Shown: one piece after another, positions 38,577-46,617 of the stretch | How positions within the stretch are numbered: position 1 is the first letter of the stretch | How the letters are laid out: every line of letters begins with the position of its first letter | Assembly (NCBI GenBank): GCA_003228685.1 | Contig: QIFC01000008.1 | Location: forward strand, 1 to 46,690 | DNA length: 46,690 nt | Origin: Chloroflexota bacterium | GTDB taxonomy: Bacteria > Chloroflexota > Dehalococcoidia > DSTF01 > RBG-16-68-14 | Reading direction: 5' to 3' | Made by a program: the position numbers and the translations under genes | Notes under the pieces: generated by a model | Seen by the model: the letters and a program-made list of their open reading frames with translations, nothing else | Database searches by the model: none | What the model was told of the DNA's origin: nothing

Positions 38577-39629
38577 ATGGCTGAGGAAGTTCCCGGAATC
38601 GATTTCGAGAAGCTGACGCCGTGGTTCCGCGAGCATGTGGCGGAGGTGGACTCGCTGGAGGCGACAGTGATCGGGCATGGCCGCTCGAATCTGACATATC
38701 GAATGGACAGCGAAGGGCATTCGTGGGTGCTGCGACGGCCGCCGCTATCGCATGTGCAGGCCTCCGCGCATGACATGAACCGTGAGTATCGGGTGATCTC
38801 GGCGCTGGCTGACACGGACGTCGCCGTCCCGAAGACCTACGCGGTCTGCGACGATGCGGACGTGATTGGCGCGCCGTTCTTCATCATGGAGCACGTCGAA
38901 GGGCTGGTGCCGGTCGACGCCAACGCCGTGAAGGAGCGCTACACGGAAAAGCAGCGGCGCTACATGGGCGAGCGGCTTGTCGACACACTGGTGGCCCTGC
39001 ACACGCTCAACCCTGCCGAAGTGGGCCTGGGCGACTTCGGCAGGCCCGATGGCTACATCGAGCGGCAGGTGCGGCGGTTCAGCGATCAACTCGAGAAGGT
39101 GAAGACGCGCGACCTACCGGAGCTGGAGGAGCTGGCGCGGCGGCTGCCCAAAGCGATCCCCGAGCACACGGACGGCACGATCGTCCACGGCGATTATCGT
39201 CTCGACAACACAATGGTGGACGACGACGGCGACATCGCCGCTGTGCTCGACTGGGAGATGTCGACGCTGGGCGACCCGCTGGCGGACCTGGGCATCCTGC
39301 GCATGTACTGGCGCGACCGAGCCGACGCGAGCGAGGGGGCGGCTGTCGCGAACATGGGTGTGATCATGCTGCCCGGCTTCCCGAGCTGGGACGAGGGCCG
39401 TGCGCGCTACGAGGAGAAGAGCGGGCGCAGCCTGGGCAACCTGGACTTCTACATCGCGCTGGCGAACTTCAAGCTGGGCGTGATCCTGGAGAACATGCAC
39501 GCGCGCTTCAAGGCGGGCGGCACCGTCGGCGCGGGGTTCGAGCTAATCGGGAACCAAGTGCTGCTGCTGGCGCGCACGGGGCTCGCCGTCGCGGACGCGT
39601 CATCAATCCCGGCGCTGCGAGGCGCGTAA
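38577..39629 (+). CDS. APH-family phosphotransferase (ACAD11 kinase-domain-like)
   Basis: 350 residues with the aminoglycoside-phosphotransferase fold: N-lobe GHGRSNLTYRM and WVLRRPP (Lys replaced in the usual way by Arg-rich strand), hinge IMEHVEGL, catalytic loop IVHGDYRLDNTM (H204, D206, N211) and metal-binding VLDWEMSTLGDPLADLG (D225). This subgroup (human ACAD11 N-terminus, bacterial LvaA) phosphorylates the 4-hydroxyl of hydroxyacyl-CoAs, not antibiotics. AGGGAG lies 6 bp before the ATG. It is divergent from the ACAD partner. Substrate inferred from context and family. Confidence 0.88.
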   Translation: MAEEVPGIDFEKLTPWFREHVAEVDSLEATVIGHGRSNLTYRMDSEGHSWVLRRPPLSHVQASAHDMNREYRVISALADTDVAVPKTYAVCDDADVIGAPFFIMEHVEGLVPVDANAVKERYTEKQRRYMGERLVDTLVALHTLNPAEVGLGDFGRPDGYIERQVRRFSDQLEKVKTRDLPELEELARRLPKAIPEHTDGTIVHGDYRLDNTMVDDDGDIAAVLDWEMSTLGDPLADLGILRMYWRDRADASEGAAVANMGVIMLPGFPSWDEGRARYEEKSGRSLGNLDFYIALANFKLGVILENMHARFKAGGTVGAGFELIGNQVLLLARTGLAVADASSIPALRGA

Positions 39630-39664
39630 CTCCCTCAACCCTTCCCCTCATCGAACCTAAAGTG

Positions 39665-39712
39665 TTACCTATGTCTCCGTACACCTGTAACCCATGTCTC
39701 CGGTCTGTACAC
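39665..39712. repeat. tandem copies of an ACCYATGTCTCCG motif, possible IS footprint
   Basis: TTACCTATGTCTCCGTACAC (39665-39684) and a related TAACCCATGTCTCCG followed by GTCTGTACAC (39688-39712) lie head to tail in the spacer after the kinase gene. The sequence resembles terminal repeats of IS481/IS3-type elements that I have seen in bacterial intergenic regions; no transposase is present here. Possibly a solo end or excision scar. Confidence 0.35.
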
Positions 39713-39760
39713 TCCCAAAGGGAGAGGGGAAGCGAGCACAACGCGAAGGGAGCCTGCACG

Positions 39761-40951
39761 ATGAAGGTACTGGCACTGGGCGGCTGCGGCGGGCTGGGAA
39801 GGTTCGCAGTGCGAACTGCGAGCGGCTTCGACTTCGTCGAGCACATCGTAATCGCGGACGTGGACGGCGAACGCGCTGCCGAGTTCGCGAGCGGGTGCGG
39901 TCGGAAGGCATCGTCCGCGCGGATCGACGTGGAGGACGGCGCTGCGCTGAGAGCCCTGATGGCCGACGCGGACGTGGTGATGAACACGGTCGGGCCGTTC
40001 TATCGCTTCGGCGTGCCTGTCCTGCAGGCCGCGATCGACGCGGGCACAGACTACATGGACATCAACGACGACTGGGAGCCAACGCTGGAGATGCTGAAGC
40101 TGGACGAGGCGGCGCGCAAGGCGGGCGTGACGGCCATCATCGGGATGGGAGCAAGCCCTGGAGTCTCGAACATGCTGGCCGCGAAAGCGGTCGGCGAGTT
40201 GGACCGCGTCGATTCGCTCGTGACGGGCTGGGGCCTCGGCGGCACCGGCGCCACCGGAGGCGGCGAGGGTGAGGATGAGTCGCTGGGGGAGCCGGGCAAG
40301 CCGAGCGCGGCGCTGGTGCACTGGATGCACGGCTGCTCGGGCACGATCCGGATTCGGAAGGACGGCGCGGAGGCGGACGTGAAGCCGATCGAGGAGGTGA
40401 CGGTCGACTACCCCGGCATCGGCGAGGGCACGGCGTGGACGGTCGGACACCCGGAGCCGGTGACGCTGACGCGTTGGAGGCCCGAGATCAAAGACAGCTA
40501 CAACGTGATGGTGGGGCCGCGCTGGCTGATCGACGTGGTGAAACAGATCGGCGGCGCGATCGACACGAGTGAACTGACGGTCGAGCAGGGCGCGGCGCTG
40601 CTGACGGGACCAGCGCCAGAGCGAAGCGAGAGCGCTGCACAGTCGTCGGAGGGCGTGGGCGCACAGCTGCCGCCGCTGTTCGCGGTCGCGAACGGGACGA
40701 AGGACGGCAAGCAGCGCGCTGTAGCGGCGACGGTGCTAGCGATGCCGGCAGGCGGCATGGGCGGCTCGACCGGCGTGCCGATGGCCGTAGGCCTGGCGCT
40801 ATTCGCGAGCGGGGCGATCGAGCGGCGGGGCGCGTTCGCACCCGAGATGGTCATCGAGCCGGACGAATTTTTCAACGAACTGGCACCGCTCTGCACGCCC
40901 GCGAAGAACAACGTGAGCGATATGGTGCAGGTTACGGGGTCAGACGCGTAG
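39761..40951 (+). CDS. saccharopine dehydrogenase-like NAD(P)-binding protein
   Basis: 396 residues from ATG 39761 (AAGGGAG upstream; the frame is open from 39662 but that part lies in the IS-like repeat). Rossmann fold with MKVLALGGCGGLGRFAVR and a following acidic strand IVIADVD, the NTVGPFYRFG segment, DYMDINDDWE and the MGASPGVSNMLA block typical of saccharopine dehydrogenase-type reductases. Members reduce varied substrates, so the reaction is not predictable. It follows the kinase and precedes a GNAT and a crotonase gene on the same strand. Confidence 0.8.
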   Translation: MKVLALGGCGGLGRFAVRTASGFDFVEHIVIADVDGERAAEFASGCGRKASSARIDVEDGAALRALMADADVVMNTVGPFYRFGVPVLQAAIDAGTDYMDINDDWEPTLEMLKLDEAARKAGVTAIIGMGASPGVSNMLAAKAVGELDRVDSLVTGWGLGGTGATGGGEGEDESLGEPGKPSAALVHWMHGCSGTIRIRKDGAEADVKPIEEVTVDYPGIGEGTAWTVGHPEPVTLTRWRPEIKDSYNVMVGPRWLIDVVKQIGGAIDTSELTVEQGAALLTGPAPERSESAAQSSEGVGAQLPPLFAVANGTKDGKQRAVAATVLAMPAGGMGGSTGVPMAVGLALFASGAIERRGAFAPEMVIEPDEFFNELAPLCTPAKNNVSDMVQVTGSDA

Positions 40952-40956
40952 CAGTC

Positions 40957-41871
40957 ATGGGCGTCACCTCCCGCAAGTACCAAGCCGACCCGGACTTCCA
41001 GCGCGTCCGCGATTTCCTAATCGAGACGTACGGCATCACCCAACGCCCGTTTAACTGGTTCTTCGATCGCTGGGACTACTGCCGCTACTTCGTCGCCACG
41101 ATGCGGGACCGAGACCCACAGCGCTGGGAAAACGACATCCGTGTGTGGGAGAGCGACGGTGAGATTGTCGGCGTGACGAGCTACGAAGAGGCCCGCGGCA
41201 AAGCGTACCTACAGATCCAACCAGCCCAGCGCAGTCTGGAAGACGAGATGATGGCGTGGGCCGAGGAGAACTTGGCGGTTGAAACCCACGACGGGAAGCG
41301 CCGTCTCATCGTGCGCGCCTACGACTACGACACGTTGCGTCACGAGATGCTGGAGCAGCGCGGCTATCGGCGGACCGAGCACCTAGAGCACCGGTATCGC
41401 CGCTCGCTTGAGACGTCATTCCCGGAGCCGGCCGTACCGGATGGCTACGTCGTCCGGCCGCTACGCGAGGACGACGACCTCGGAGCACGCTGTCTCGCGC
41501 TGGGGCGGGCATTTCGCGACACGCCTGTCGACCTCGACGTGTACCGCTCGCTGCAGTCAGCGCCCGGCTACCGGCTGGACCTCGACATCGTGATCGAGGC
41601 GCCGGACGGATCGTTCGCGGCGGTCGCGATCGCGTGGTACGACGATGTGAATCGGATCGGCATGTTCGAGCCAGTGGGCACGGTGCCGGAGCACCAGAAG
41701 AAGGGGCTGGGTCAGGCGCTGATGCACGAAGGGTTCCGGCGCCTCCAGGAGCTGGGCGCCACGACCGCCTACGTTGGGGCCGGGCCACAGCCCGAGGCGA
41801 GCGCGTTGTATCGTTCGGTAGGCTTCGACGAAGACTTCACTGACCACGCCTGGACGAGAGTTCTGAACTAG
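40957..41871 (+). CDS. tandem-domain GNAT N-acetyltransferase
   Basis: 304 residues made of two GNAT units: a degenerate N-terminal one (about 5-150; VWESDGEIVGVTSYEE, LEQRGYRRTEHLEHRYRR) and a C-terminal one with an intact acetyl-CoA loop (MFEPVGTVPEHQKKGLGQALMHE) and ALYRSVGFDE. The layout resembles MshD-type double GNATs, but no other mycothiol gene is present. It begins 5 bp after the previous stop without a clear ribosome-binding site, so it is probably translated by coupling. Confidence 0.85.
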   Translation: MGVTSRKYQADPDFQRVRDFLIETYGITQRPFNWFFDRWDYCRYFVATMRDRDPQRWENDIRVWESDGEIVGVTSYEEARGKAYLQIQPAQRSLEDEMMAWAEENLAVETHDGKRRLIVRAYDYDTLRHEMLEQRGYRRTEHLEHRYRRSLETSFPEPAVPDGYVVRPLREDDDLGARCLALGRAFRDTPVDLDVYRSLQSAPGYRLDLDIVIEAPDGSFAAVAIAWYDDVNRIGMFEPVGTVPEHQKKGLGQALMHEGFRRLQELGATTAYVGAGPQPEASALYRSVGFDEDFTDHAWTRVLN

Positions 41872-41880
41872 GAGGCTGTG

Positions 41881-42771
41881 ATGGCACGAGAATTCGAGAA
41901 TATCGAGCTGGACCGGGTCGGGACGGACGGTCGCGTCGGGCGGATATTGCTCAACCGGCCTGAGAAGATGAACGCGCTCTCGCAGGAGCTGATGTTCGAG
42001 CTGAACGACGCCCTCCACGACTACGAGGCCGACTCCAGCGTGCGCGTGATCATCGTGCATGGCGCGGGCCGCGCCTTCAGCGCCGGCTACGACCTCGCGC
42101 CGCCTCGGGGAGGGGCCGGCGGTGTCGTACGGCGCTACAAGGGCGGCGACGACCAGGGGCGGCGGCTGGTGATGGGCATGCGCACGGGCATGCAGCAGGT
42201 GACGGATATCTGGATGTACTTCTGGAACATGGCGAAGGTGACGGTCGCGCAGGTGCACGGCTATGCGCTCGCGGGCGGCTGCGAGTTCGCGATGATGGCC
42301 GACCTAGTCGTCGCGGCGGAGGACGCGCAGCTCGGGCACCCCGGCCTGCGCGGGCTGGGGACGAGCCGGACGGGCGTGATTTGGCCGCTCGTGATCGGGA
42401 TGCGCAAGGCGAAGGAGCTGTACTACACGGGCGACAACGTCAGCGGCATCGAGGCGGCCGAGATCGGGATGATCAACCACGCCTGGCCCGCCGTCGAGCT
42501 GGAAGAGCGCACGATCGCCTACGCGGACCGCGTCGCGAACCTGAGCGCCGACCACCTGGCGATCCTGAAGCTGAACATGAACCGTTTCTACGAAAACATG
42601 GGCATCTACTCATCGGTGCGCAGCAGCACCGACCTGGACGCGGCGGCGCAGCAGACGGAGCAGTCGTACGCCTGGCAGGACAAGGTGCGTGAGTCGATGA
42701 CGTCCGGCAAGGGACTGAAGGACGCCTTCGCCTGGCGCGACGATCCGTACAAGGAGAGCAAGCTGAAGTAG
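41881..42771 (+). CDS. enoyl-CoA hydratase/isomerase (crotonase) family protein
   Basis: 296 residues from ATG 41881 (AGGAGG 5 bp upstream; a GTG one codon earlier is too close). Crotonase fold with RILLNRPEKMNALSQEL, the oxyanion-hole segments GAGRAFSAGYDL and HGYALAGGCEFAMMADLVVAA. The place where hydratases carry G-x-P-E and a second Glu reads LGHPGLRGLGTSRTG, so both catalytic glutamates seem replaced. It may therefore be a hydrolase, isomerase or decarboxylase-type crotonase. Context suggests use in acyl-CoA breakdown next to the ACAD/APH pair. Confidence 0.85.
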   Translation: MAREFENIELDRVGTDGRVGRILLNRPEKMNALSQELMFELNDALHDYEADSSVRVIIVHGAGRAFSAGYDLAPPRGGAGGVVRRYKGGDDQGRRLVMGMRTGMQQVTDIWMYFWNMAKVTVAQVHGYALAGGCEFAMMADLVVAAEDAQLGHPGLRGLGTSRTGVIWPLVIGMRKAKELYYTGDNVSGIEAAEIGMINHAWPAVELEERTIAYADRVANLSADHLAILKLNMNRFYENMGIYSSVRSSTDLDAAAQQTEQSYAWQDKVRESMTSGKGLKDAFAWRDDPYKESKLK

Positions 42772-42828
42772 CTAGCTGAGCTAGAACAGGGGACAACGAG
42801 TATGAGGGTCCAGAGGCGATTCTGAGAA

Positions 42829-42858
42829 CGAAAAAACCCCAGCGTGCCGCTGGGGTTC
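42829..42858. terminator. bidirectional intrinsic terminator
   Basis: AACCCCAGCG-TGC-CGCTGGGGTT (42835-42857), a perfect 10-bp stem. On the minus strand it is followed by TTTT, on the plus strand by CTCTCT. It lies between convergent genes, so it mainly serves the small membrane protein on the minus strand and probably also stops the crotonase transcript. Confidence 0.85.
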
Positions 42859-42961
42859 TCTCTGAGGCCCGGCCCAACCGATTTACCGGCCCAACCGAAC
42901 CTGATAAGTATTATAGCACACCGTCAGTATTTTTCAACTATTCGCTCCCTCCGGTAGTGGG

Positions 42962-43219
42962 TCAGTTTGACATCACCCAGCGAAACACGAGGTGCCTTGC
43001 AAGAACGCCTAGCCACATCCCGACGAGCATGGGCACCACGAACAGGCCGAAAAGCATAGGCAAGATCACGAACACGCTCGTATTCAACACCCCCACGTAT
43101 GCCATGCCGAAGACAAAGACGACAGCCGCCGCAGCCGACATCACGAGGCTGACCCGTGGCCCAAAGATGAGCCCTGGCGCAGTGCTTAACACACCTAGAG
43201 CGATGATGGTGAGAACCAA
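42962..43219 (-). CDS. small membrane protein, 85 aa
   Basis: Three hydrophobic helices (about 3-20, 24-45 and 50-72) and a short basic end RHLVFRWVMSN. No family recognised. The start is uncertain: the frame opens with TTG at 43219, about 20 bp from a good GGAGGAGG (43241-43248), and no ATG or GTG exists between them. The bidirectional terminator at 42829-42858 follows the gene, which supports transcription. Otherwise the region 43220-43410 shows nothing recognisable. Confidence 0.5.
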   Translation of the reverse strand: MVLTIIALGVLSTAPGLIFGPRVSLVMSAAAAVVFVFGMAYVGVLNTSVFVILPMLFGLFVVPMLVGMWLGVLARHLVFRWVMSN

Positions 43220-43411
43220 GTCCCAATTGACGGTGACCGCCTCCTCCTGCGAGATACTGCAATCATAGCAGAATCACTCGGCTGGGCCCGCTTGCCCTTC
43301 CCGTGCTTCGAGCAATCCTACCAGTTCTTCAATACCCATTCGTGGTCTGTGAATCCTGAGGCCATCGCTGGCGTCATGCCAAGCGTCATGTGACGGCGGC
43401 AGCGGTGAACG

Positions 43412-43452
43412 GCTACCGCCTTTCGCGGTAGCTTGGCAGTTGCGTCGCAACT
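43412..43452. repeat. hairpin pair related to the 38405 array
   Basis: GCTACCGC-CTTTC-GCGGTAGC (43412-43432) has the same stem as 38405-38423. It is followed by AGTTGC-GTC-GCAACT (43438-43452), related to the hairpins at 27289 and 34939. It lies just after the treY stop. Confidence 0.75.
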
Positions 43453-43468
43453 ACAGCGGGTAGCGCTC

Positions 43469-45964
43469 TCATGCGGACGCGGCCAAAAGCGCGATGGGGA
43501 GGCAAGAAAACATCTCCGCGACCGGCAGCGCGCCAGAAGTGGTCGAGAGCGTCTCATTGGTGAGGACGTTCCGCCATGCAGACGGTGCGCCCGGCGGCAA
43601 CTGCATGCGCGTACTGTCCCAGGTCTCGCCTACCGGCAACGGGCCCAGGTGCGCGGTTAGCCTCGCTACGGCGGCTATCACCCACGAGTCGCCGTCCCGC
43701 CGGGCAAACGCGAGTACGTTGTCCGCATGCTCGCCCGTGACGTCCAACGCCACGTAATCGCCTTCGGCGAAAAGCGCGGCACTGGTGCGGCGGAAGCTAA
43801 GCGCCCGGTGCGTCACGTGGAGCTTGATCCTGCCATCCTGCCAGCTCTCCAGCAGCTCCCGCACGAGCGCGGCGCTGGGCTCCGACTGCGTAAGCTGATC
43901 GAGAACGCGAGCGCGTGTCTCGAAATCGACCGAGCGGCGGTTGTCCGGGTCGACGAGGCTGAGGTCCCAGAACTCGGTTCCTTGGTAGATGTCGGGCACG
44001 CCGGGCGAGGCGATCTTGAGCACGACCTGCGCGAGGGAGTTGACGACGCTCAGCTCCGCGATTCGCTGCTGAAACGGGAGGAGCGCATCGAGGAACGGCT
44101 GGGCGGCGAACAGCGCATCCGCGAAGCCGGTGAGAGCGCGCTCATAGTCTTGATCAGGACCGAGCCAGCTCGTGCGCTCCTTTGCTTCGCGCGCGGCCTT
44201 GATCAGGTAGGCTCGCAGGCGCTCGCGGAACTCGGGCAGATCATTGTCATCGAGCGGCCAAGCGCCGACGAGCGTCTGATAGATTAGCGTCTCGTCGTTT
44301 GGCGTTGGCGCTCGTTCGCCCTGGACCAGCGACCGAAGGCCGCTAGCGAGCACGCTCCAACCCTGCTGGCGCTCCGCCCATTCGCCGGCCAGCTCTGACA
44401 GGACGTCGAGGCGCGCGCGGACATCCTCGCCGCGCTTAGTGTCGTGCGTGGCGGTCGCGTTGAGCGCGTACGGCGTGTGCGTACACCTGCGACCGTTGAA
44501 CTCGTGGAAGGCGGCGACGCTCATTGCGCGAGGGCCGTCAGGATTGGCGCCAACTTCGTTCATGGAAACGAGAACGTTGTAGCGATAGAACGCAGTATCC
44601 TCCAGGCCGGCGACGAGCGAGCCGGTGAACTGCTGCCAGCGCATGACGAAATCGAGAGCCGCCTGGCGCTGGGCGTCCGGGACGTCCAGCAGAAGCACGC
44701 GTTCCAGCAGGTCGATCGCAGCGCTGGCACCAGTGCGCTCGCGGGCGGCGCCTATGGCGCGCTCCACAATGCTGCGGTCGCGCTTAGAGACAGTAAAGCC
44801 AGCGACATAGGTGCGATAAACGGGGAATCCAGCCGCAACGGCGACGAGAGCATCCTTTGCGTCGTCCTCGCCGAGACCTGGAGCAAGCTGCTCCGCTAGC
44901 GCGCGGAGGTCGCGAGCCAGGCGAGCGAGTTCGGCGGGATACAGCTCGCGGGCGACGTGGCGCTTGGCATCGAAGACAACAGCGGCAAAGGACCGCGAAC
45001 GGCCCGTGAACTGCGTATAGGCGTCCTTGAGCACCTCCAACCCGTCCTGATCGACGAAGAGGCTGTTGACGGCAATGAGGAACTCGTAGCCGGTGGTCCC
45101 CTCGACGGGCCAGGACTCCGGCAGCGCTTCGCCGCCGGCGAGGATTTTCTCGACGAGCAGGTACGCGTCGGGCGCGATCGCGGCGAGCCGCTCGAGGTAC
45201 GCGGCCGGGTCGTGGAGGGCGTCGACGGCATCGATGCGCAGGCCCGAGAAGCTGCGCTCGCCCGCCAGCTGGCGCACGAGCGAATGCGTCGCGTCGAAGA
45301 CCCGTCCGTCTTCTTGGCGGACGCCGGCCAGGTCGTTGACGTCGAAGAAGCGACGGTAGTTGAGCTGGGCCATGCCCTCTCGCCAATAAGTAAGGACGTA
45401 GTGCTGCCGCGAGAGCGCCTCCCGCAGACTGCTGGTTTCGGTGCCAGAGCGCAGCGGGAAGCGCCTATCGTGGTATCGCAGCCACGAACGATCGCCGTCG
45501 GCCTCGACCCGCAACTCGCCTGCCGCGAGGACTTCGGACAGCTTGCGGCCGAGGACAGGCAGAACGATCTTCCCGCCCGCGGACCAATCGATGTCGAAGA
45601 AGGCCGCCCATGGAGAATCGCGGCCGTGCTCGAGCACGTCCGCCCACCAAGCGTTCTCGCTGCCGGCGAGCATGTGGTTGGGGACGATGTCCAGCAACAG
45701 GCCCATGCCGCGGCGCTTGAGTTCGGTGGCGAGCGCGGCGAAGCCCTCAGCGCCGCCGAGTTCAGGGTTAAATCGCGTCGGGTCGATCACGTCGTAGCCG
45801 TGCGGGCTGCCGGGCCGCGCGGCGAAGAGCGGCGACGTGTAGAGGTCGGAGACGCCTAGCTGCTGGAGGTAGGGCAGCAGCTCGCGGGCGTGGTCGAACG
45901 TGAACACGGAACTGCACTGGAGGCGATACGTAGCGCTCGGAACCGGGCCGTTCTCGGATGTCAC
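43469..45964 (-). CDS. treY: malto-oligosyltrehalose synthase TreY
   Basis: Converts the reducing-end maltose unit of maltodextrins to an alpha,alpha-1,1 (trehalose) linkage, making maltooligosyltrehalose. 831 residues, GH13 fold: ATYRLQ start, GVSDLYTSPLFAARPGSPHGYDV, region I LLLDIVPNHM (D92), region II GLRIDAVDAL (R243, D245), region III LLVEKIL (E272), and the TreY-specific NATATHDTKRGEDVRARL and PGVPDIYQGTE. Length fits. The partner TreZ and the debranching enzyme are not in the window. Start GTG 45964; a TATGAT box ends 6 nt upstream, so the mRNA is probably leaderless. Confidence 0.95.
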   Translation of the reverse strand: MTSENGPVPSATYRLQCSSVFTFDHARELLPYLQQLGVSDLYTSPLFAARPGSPHGYDVIDPTRFNPELGGAEGFAALATELKRRGMGLLLDIVPNHMLAGSENAWWADVLEHGRDSPWAAFFDIDWSAGGKIVLPVLGRKLSEVLAAGELRVEADGDRSWLRYHDRRFPLRSGTETSSLREALSRQHYVLTYWREGMAQLNYRRFFDVNDLAGVRQEDGRVFDATHSLVRQLAGERSFSGLRIDAVDALHDPAAYLERLAAIAPDAYLLVEKILAGGEALPESWPVEGTTGYEFLIAVNSLFVDQDGLEVLKDAYTQFTGRSRSFAAVVFDAKRHVARELYPAELARLARDLRALAEQLAPGLGEDDAKDALVAVAAGFPVYRTYVAGFTVSKRDRSIVERAIGAARERTGASAAIDLLERVLLLDVPDAQRQAALDFVMRWQQFTGSLVAGLEDTAFYRYNVLVSMNEVGANPDGPRAMSVAAFHEFNGRRCTHTPYALNATATHDTKRGEDVRARLDVLSELAGEWAERQQGWSVLASGLRSLVQGERAPTPNDETLIYQTLVGAWPLDDNDLPEFRERLRAYLIKAAREAKERTSWLGPDQDYERALTGFADALFAAQPFLDALLPFQQRIAELSVVNSLAQVVLKIASPGVPDIYQGTEFWDLSLVDPDNRRSVDFETRARVLDQLTQSEPSAALVRELLESWQDGRIKLHVTHRALSFRRTSAALFAEGDYVALDVTGEHADNVLAFARRDGDSWVIAAVARLTAHLGPLPVGETWDSTRMQLPPGAPSAWRNVLTNETLSTTSGALPVAEMFSCLPIALLAASA

Positions 45965-45970
45965 GGGCAG

Positions 45971-45976
45971 ATCATA
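45971..45976 (-). promoter_or_regulatory. -10 box of a leaderless treY transcript
   Basis: Minus strand TATGAT (45976-45971), 6 nt before the GTG at 45964. No clear -35 at the right distance. The position puts the start site at the GTG. Confidence 0.45.
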
Positions 45977-46035
45977 GCATCGCCGCCCTGCCTACGTGTC
46001 GACGCGCTATCATGAATATGAAAGGAGTACACACA

Positions 46036-46617
46036 ATGACAGAGGAACAGGGTGGACTGATCGGCGGAGTTAAGGACGGTATCGTTCAGGCGATCCGCGG
46101 CGTCGGAGAGATCACGGACGCTGTTGTCGACACCGTAGCCGGTAGCTTGGTGAACGCAGTCAAGAAGACCGGCGAGGTCGGCGGAGCGCTCACCGGCACA
46201 ATCTCGGACATCGTCCGCGGCGCGATTCAGGGTACGGCCGAGATCGGCGGTGACCTTGCGGGCGTGACGAAGGGCGTGATGATCGGCATCCTTAAGGGCA
46301 CGAAAGAAGTCGGCTCAGCCGGCCTAGACACAATTACGACGACCTCAGAGGAGATCGTTAAGAGCACCGTCTCGATCGGCGGCGATCTGGGTGCCGCGGC
46401 CAAGGGGGCGGTCGAGGGAGCGATCGAAGGCGCCGGCAGCATCGGCGTGAGCGCGGAAGACGCGGCGTCAGCGGCCGCGACGGGCCTGCTGAAGGCGGCC
46501 GGCGACGTGGGCGGCACGGCCGTCGAGCAGGTGCAGAACGTCCTCACCGGGACGATCTCCGGCGTGAAGGTCGTGGTCAAGGAGCCGTTCAAGAGCGAGA
46601 GCGACGGCGCAGAATAG
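46036..46617 (+). CDS. Gly/Ala-rich repetitive protein of unknown function
   Basis: 193 residues from ATG 46036 (AAAGGAG 8 bp upstream). Almost the whole protein is a degenerate repeat of about 20-30 residues: G-x-V-K-x-x-I-V-Q/G-A-I-x-G-V/T-x-E-I-G/T followed by D-x-V/L-x-G-x. This predicts long amphipathic helices of the coiled-coil or membrane-associated type (phasin- or LEA-like in general look), with no transmembrane span. It is divergent from treY; a shared stress role with trehalose synthesis is only speculation. The stop codon lies in the first unit of a 16-bp tandem repeat. Confidence 0.65.
   Translation: MTEEQGGLIGGVKDGIVQAIRGVGEITDAVVDTVAGSLVNAVKKTGEVGGALTGTISDIVRGAIQGTAEIGGDLAGVTKGVMIGILKGTKEVGSAGLDTITTTSEEIVKSTVSIGGDLGAAAKGAVEGAIEGAGSIGVSAEDAASAAATGLLKAAGDVGGTAVEQVQNVLTGTISGVKVVVKEPFKSESDGAE

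Noticed and set aside
38577-39629. Aminoglycoside resistance kinase
   Set aside because: Although it has the APH fold, sequence style and the divergent ACAD neighbour fit the ACAD11/LvaA acyl-CoA kinase subgroup.
44957-45859. 300-residue plus-strand frame inside treY
   Set aside because: Antisense shadow; treY motifs are complete on the minus strand.
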